Shown: in pieces, positions 5,770-5,949 of the stretch | How the letters are laid out: every line of letters starts with the position of its first letter | How positions within the stretch are numbered: the stretch's first letter is position 1 | Assembly: GCA_945889565.1 (NCBI GenBank) | Contig: CAMDBZ010000114.1 | Span: forward strand, 1-5,949 | Length of the DNA: 5,949 nt | Source of the DNA: Thermoflexus hugenholtzii JAD2 | Lineage (GTDB): Bacteria; Chloroflexota; Dehalococcoidia; UBA2979 | Direction: 5' to 3' | Notes under the pieces: generated by a model | What the model was told of the DNA's origin: nothing | Seen by the model: the letters and a program-made list of their open reading frames with translations, nothing else | Databases searched by the model: none | Translations under genes and position numbers: made by a program

Positions 5770-5794
5770 CCGTGCTCGGCGGGCGGCGAATAGT
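5766..5794 (+). promoter_or_regulatory. Sigma70-type promoter candidate before the last gene
   Basis: TTGACC (5766-5771) matches five of six bases of the -35 consensus. Exactly 17 bases later AATAGT (5789-5794) matches four of six of the -10 consensus. This spacing is optimal, and such AT-containing hexamers are rare in this GC-rich DNA. The -35 box overlaps the NUDIX stop codon. Transcription would start near 5801, about 50 bases before the ATG at 5851, suggesting that the next gene begins a new transcription unit. Confidence 0.5.
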
Positions 5795-5812
5795 CACCTG
5801 AACGAGGGGCGG

Positions 5813-5827
5813 GCCGCGACGCGCGGC
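5813..5827 (+). other. Small hairpin in the leader of the last gene
   Basis: GCCGCG (5813-5818) and CGCGGC (5822-5827) are perfect complements around a three-base ACG loop. It falls between the predicted transcription start near 5801 and the ribosome binding site at 5841-5844, so it would be part of the mRNA leader. It is short and could be chance in this base composition. Confidence 0.25.
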
Positions 5828-5850
5828 AACGAGCGCAGGCAGGTGTCCGC

Positions 5851-5949
5851 ATGGCGCAGGCGACGGGGGCACTGGCGCGTGAGCGCCGCTACGGCAAGAC
5901 GCAGCGGCAGGACCGCTGGTGGCTGGAGCCCGTGCTGGTGGCGGTGGGG
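5851..5949 (+). CDS. N-terminus of a probable membrane protein (3' end outside window)
   Basis: Only the first 33 residues are visible. The ATG at 5851 is preceded by AGGT at 5841-5844, a good ribosome binding site at normal spacing, and by a promoter candidate. The start has a charged segment, ARERRYGKTQRQDR (9-22), followed by WWLEPVLVAVG at the edge, which looks like the beginning of a first membrane helix with positive charges on the cytoplasmic side. From memory, this charged-then-WWxEP pattern resembles the small membrane protein next to succinate dehydrogenase/fumarate reductase genes in Actinobacteria and Chloroflexota. That is a tentative resemblance that the sequence beyond 5949 would confirm or refute. 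No downstream sdh gene can be seen here. Confidence 0.55.
   Translation, partial: MAQATGALARERRYGKTQRQDRWWLEPVLVAVG

Overview
This is a very GC-rich window with genes packed on the plus strand and nothing credible on the minus strand. It is ordinary chromosomal housekeeping DNA. The protein sequences and the tig-clpP-clpX order suggest a high-GC Chloroflexota-like bacterium, perhaps near the Thermomicrobia. That placement comes from family recollection only; a 16S or marker-gene search would be needed to settle it.

Layout, left to right: the C-terminal part of trigger factor (tig, cut at the left edge); clpP, the serine peptidase subunit; clpX, its AAA+ unfoldase; tlyA, an S4-domain rRNA 2'-O-methyltransferase; nadK, NAD kinase, joined to tlyA by a TGATG stop/start overlap; a short GNAT protein of the N-acetylglutamate synthase (ArgA) type; a NUDIX hydrolase of the ADP-ribose pyrophosphatase type; and the first 33 codons of a probable membrane protein, cut at the right edge. 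No gap exceeds about 100 bases.

The first three genes are the classical protein-quality-control cluster: trigger factor folds nascent chains, and ClpXP degrades tagged or misfolded ones. tlyA and nadK are a pair that many Gram-positive bacteria keep beside argR and recN. Here the pair sits directly behind clpX and is followed by an arginine-pathway acetyltransferase.

The most striking observation is in ClpX. The Walker B aspartate, part of an almost invariant IDEID motif, is replaced by tyrosine (Tyr187), while every other ATPase, pore, zinc and ClpP-docking motif is intact. A single G-to-T change (GAT to TAT) explains it, so it is either a sequencing or assembly error or a real variant expected to impair ATP hydrolysis. 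Other points of note are GC-rich hairpins in the gaps (one a perfect 10-bp stem with a GCAA tetraloop between clpP and clpX), a good sigma70-type promoter candidate ahead of the last gene, and a long charged low-complexity tail on trigger factor. I see no mobile elements, CRISPR arrays, tRNA or rRNA, and no evidence of a previously undescribed multi-gene system.
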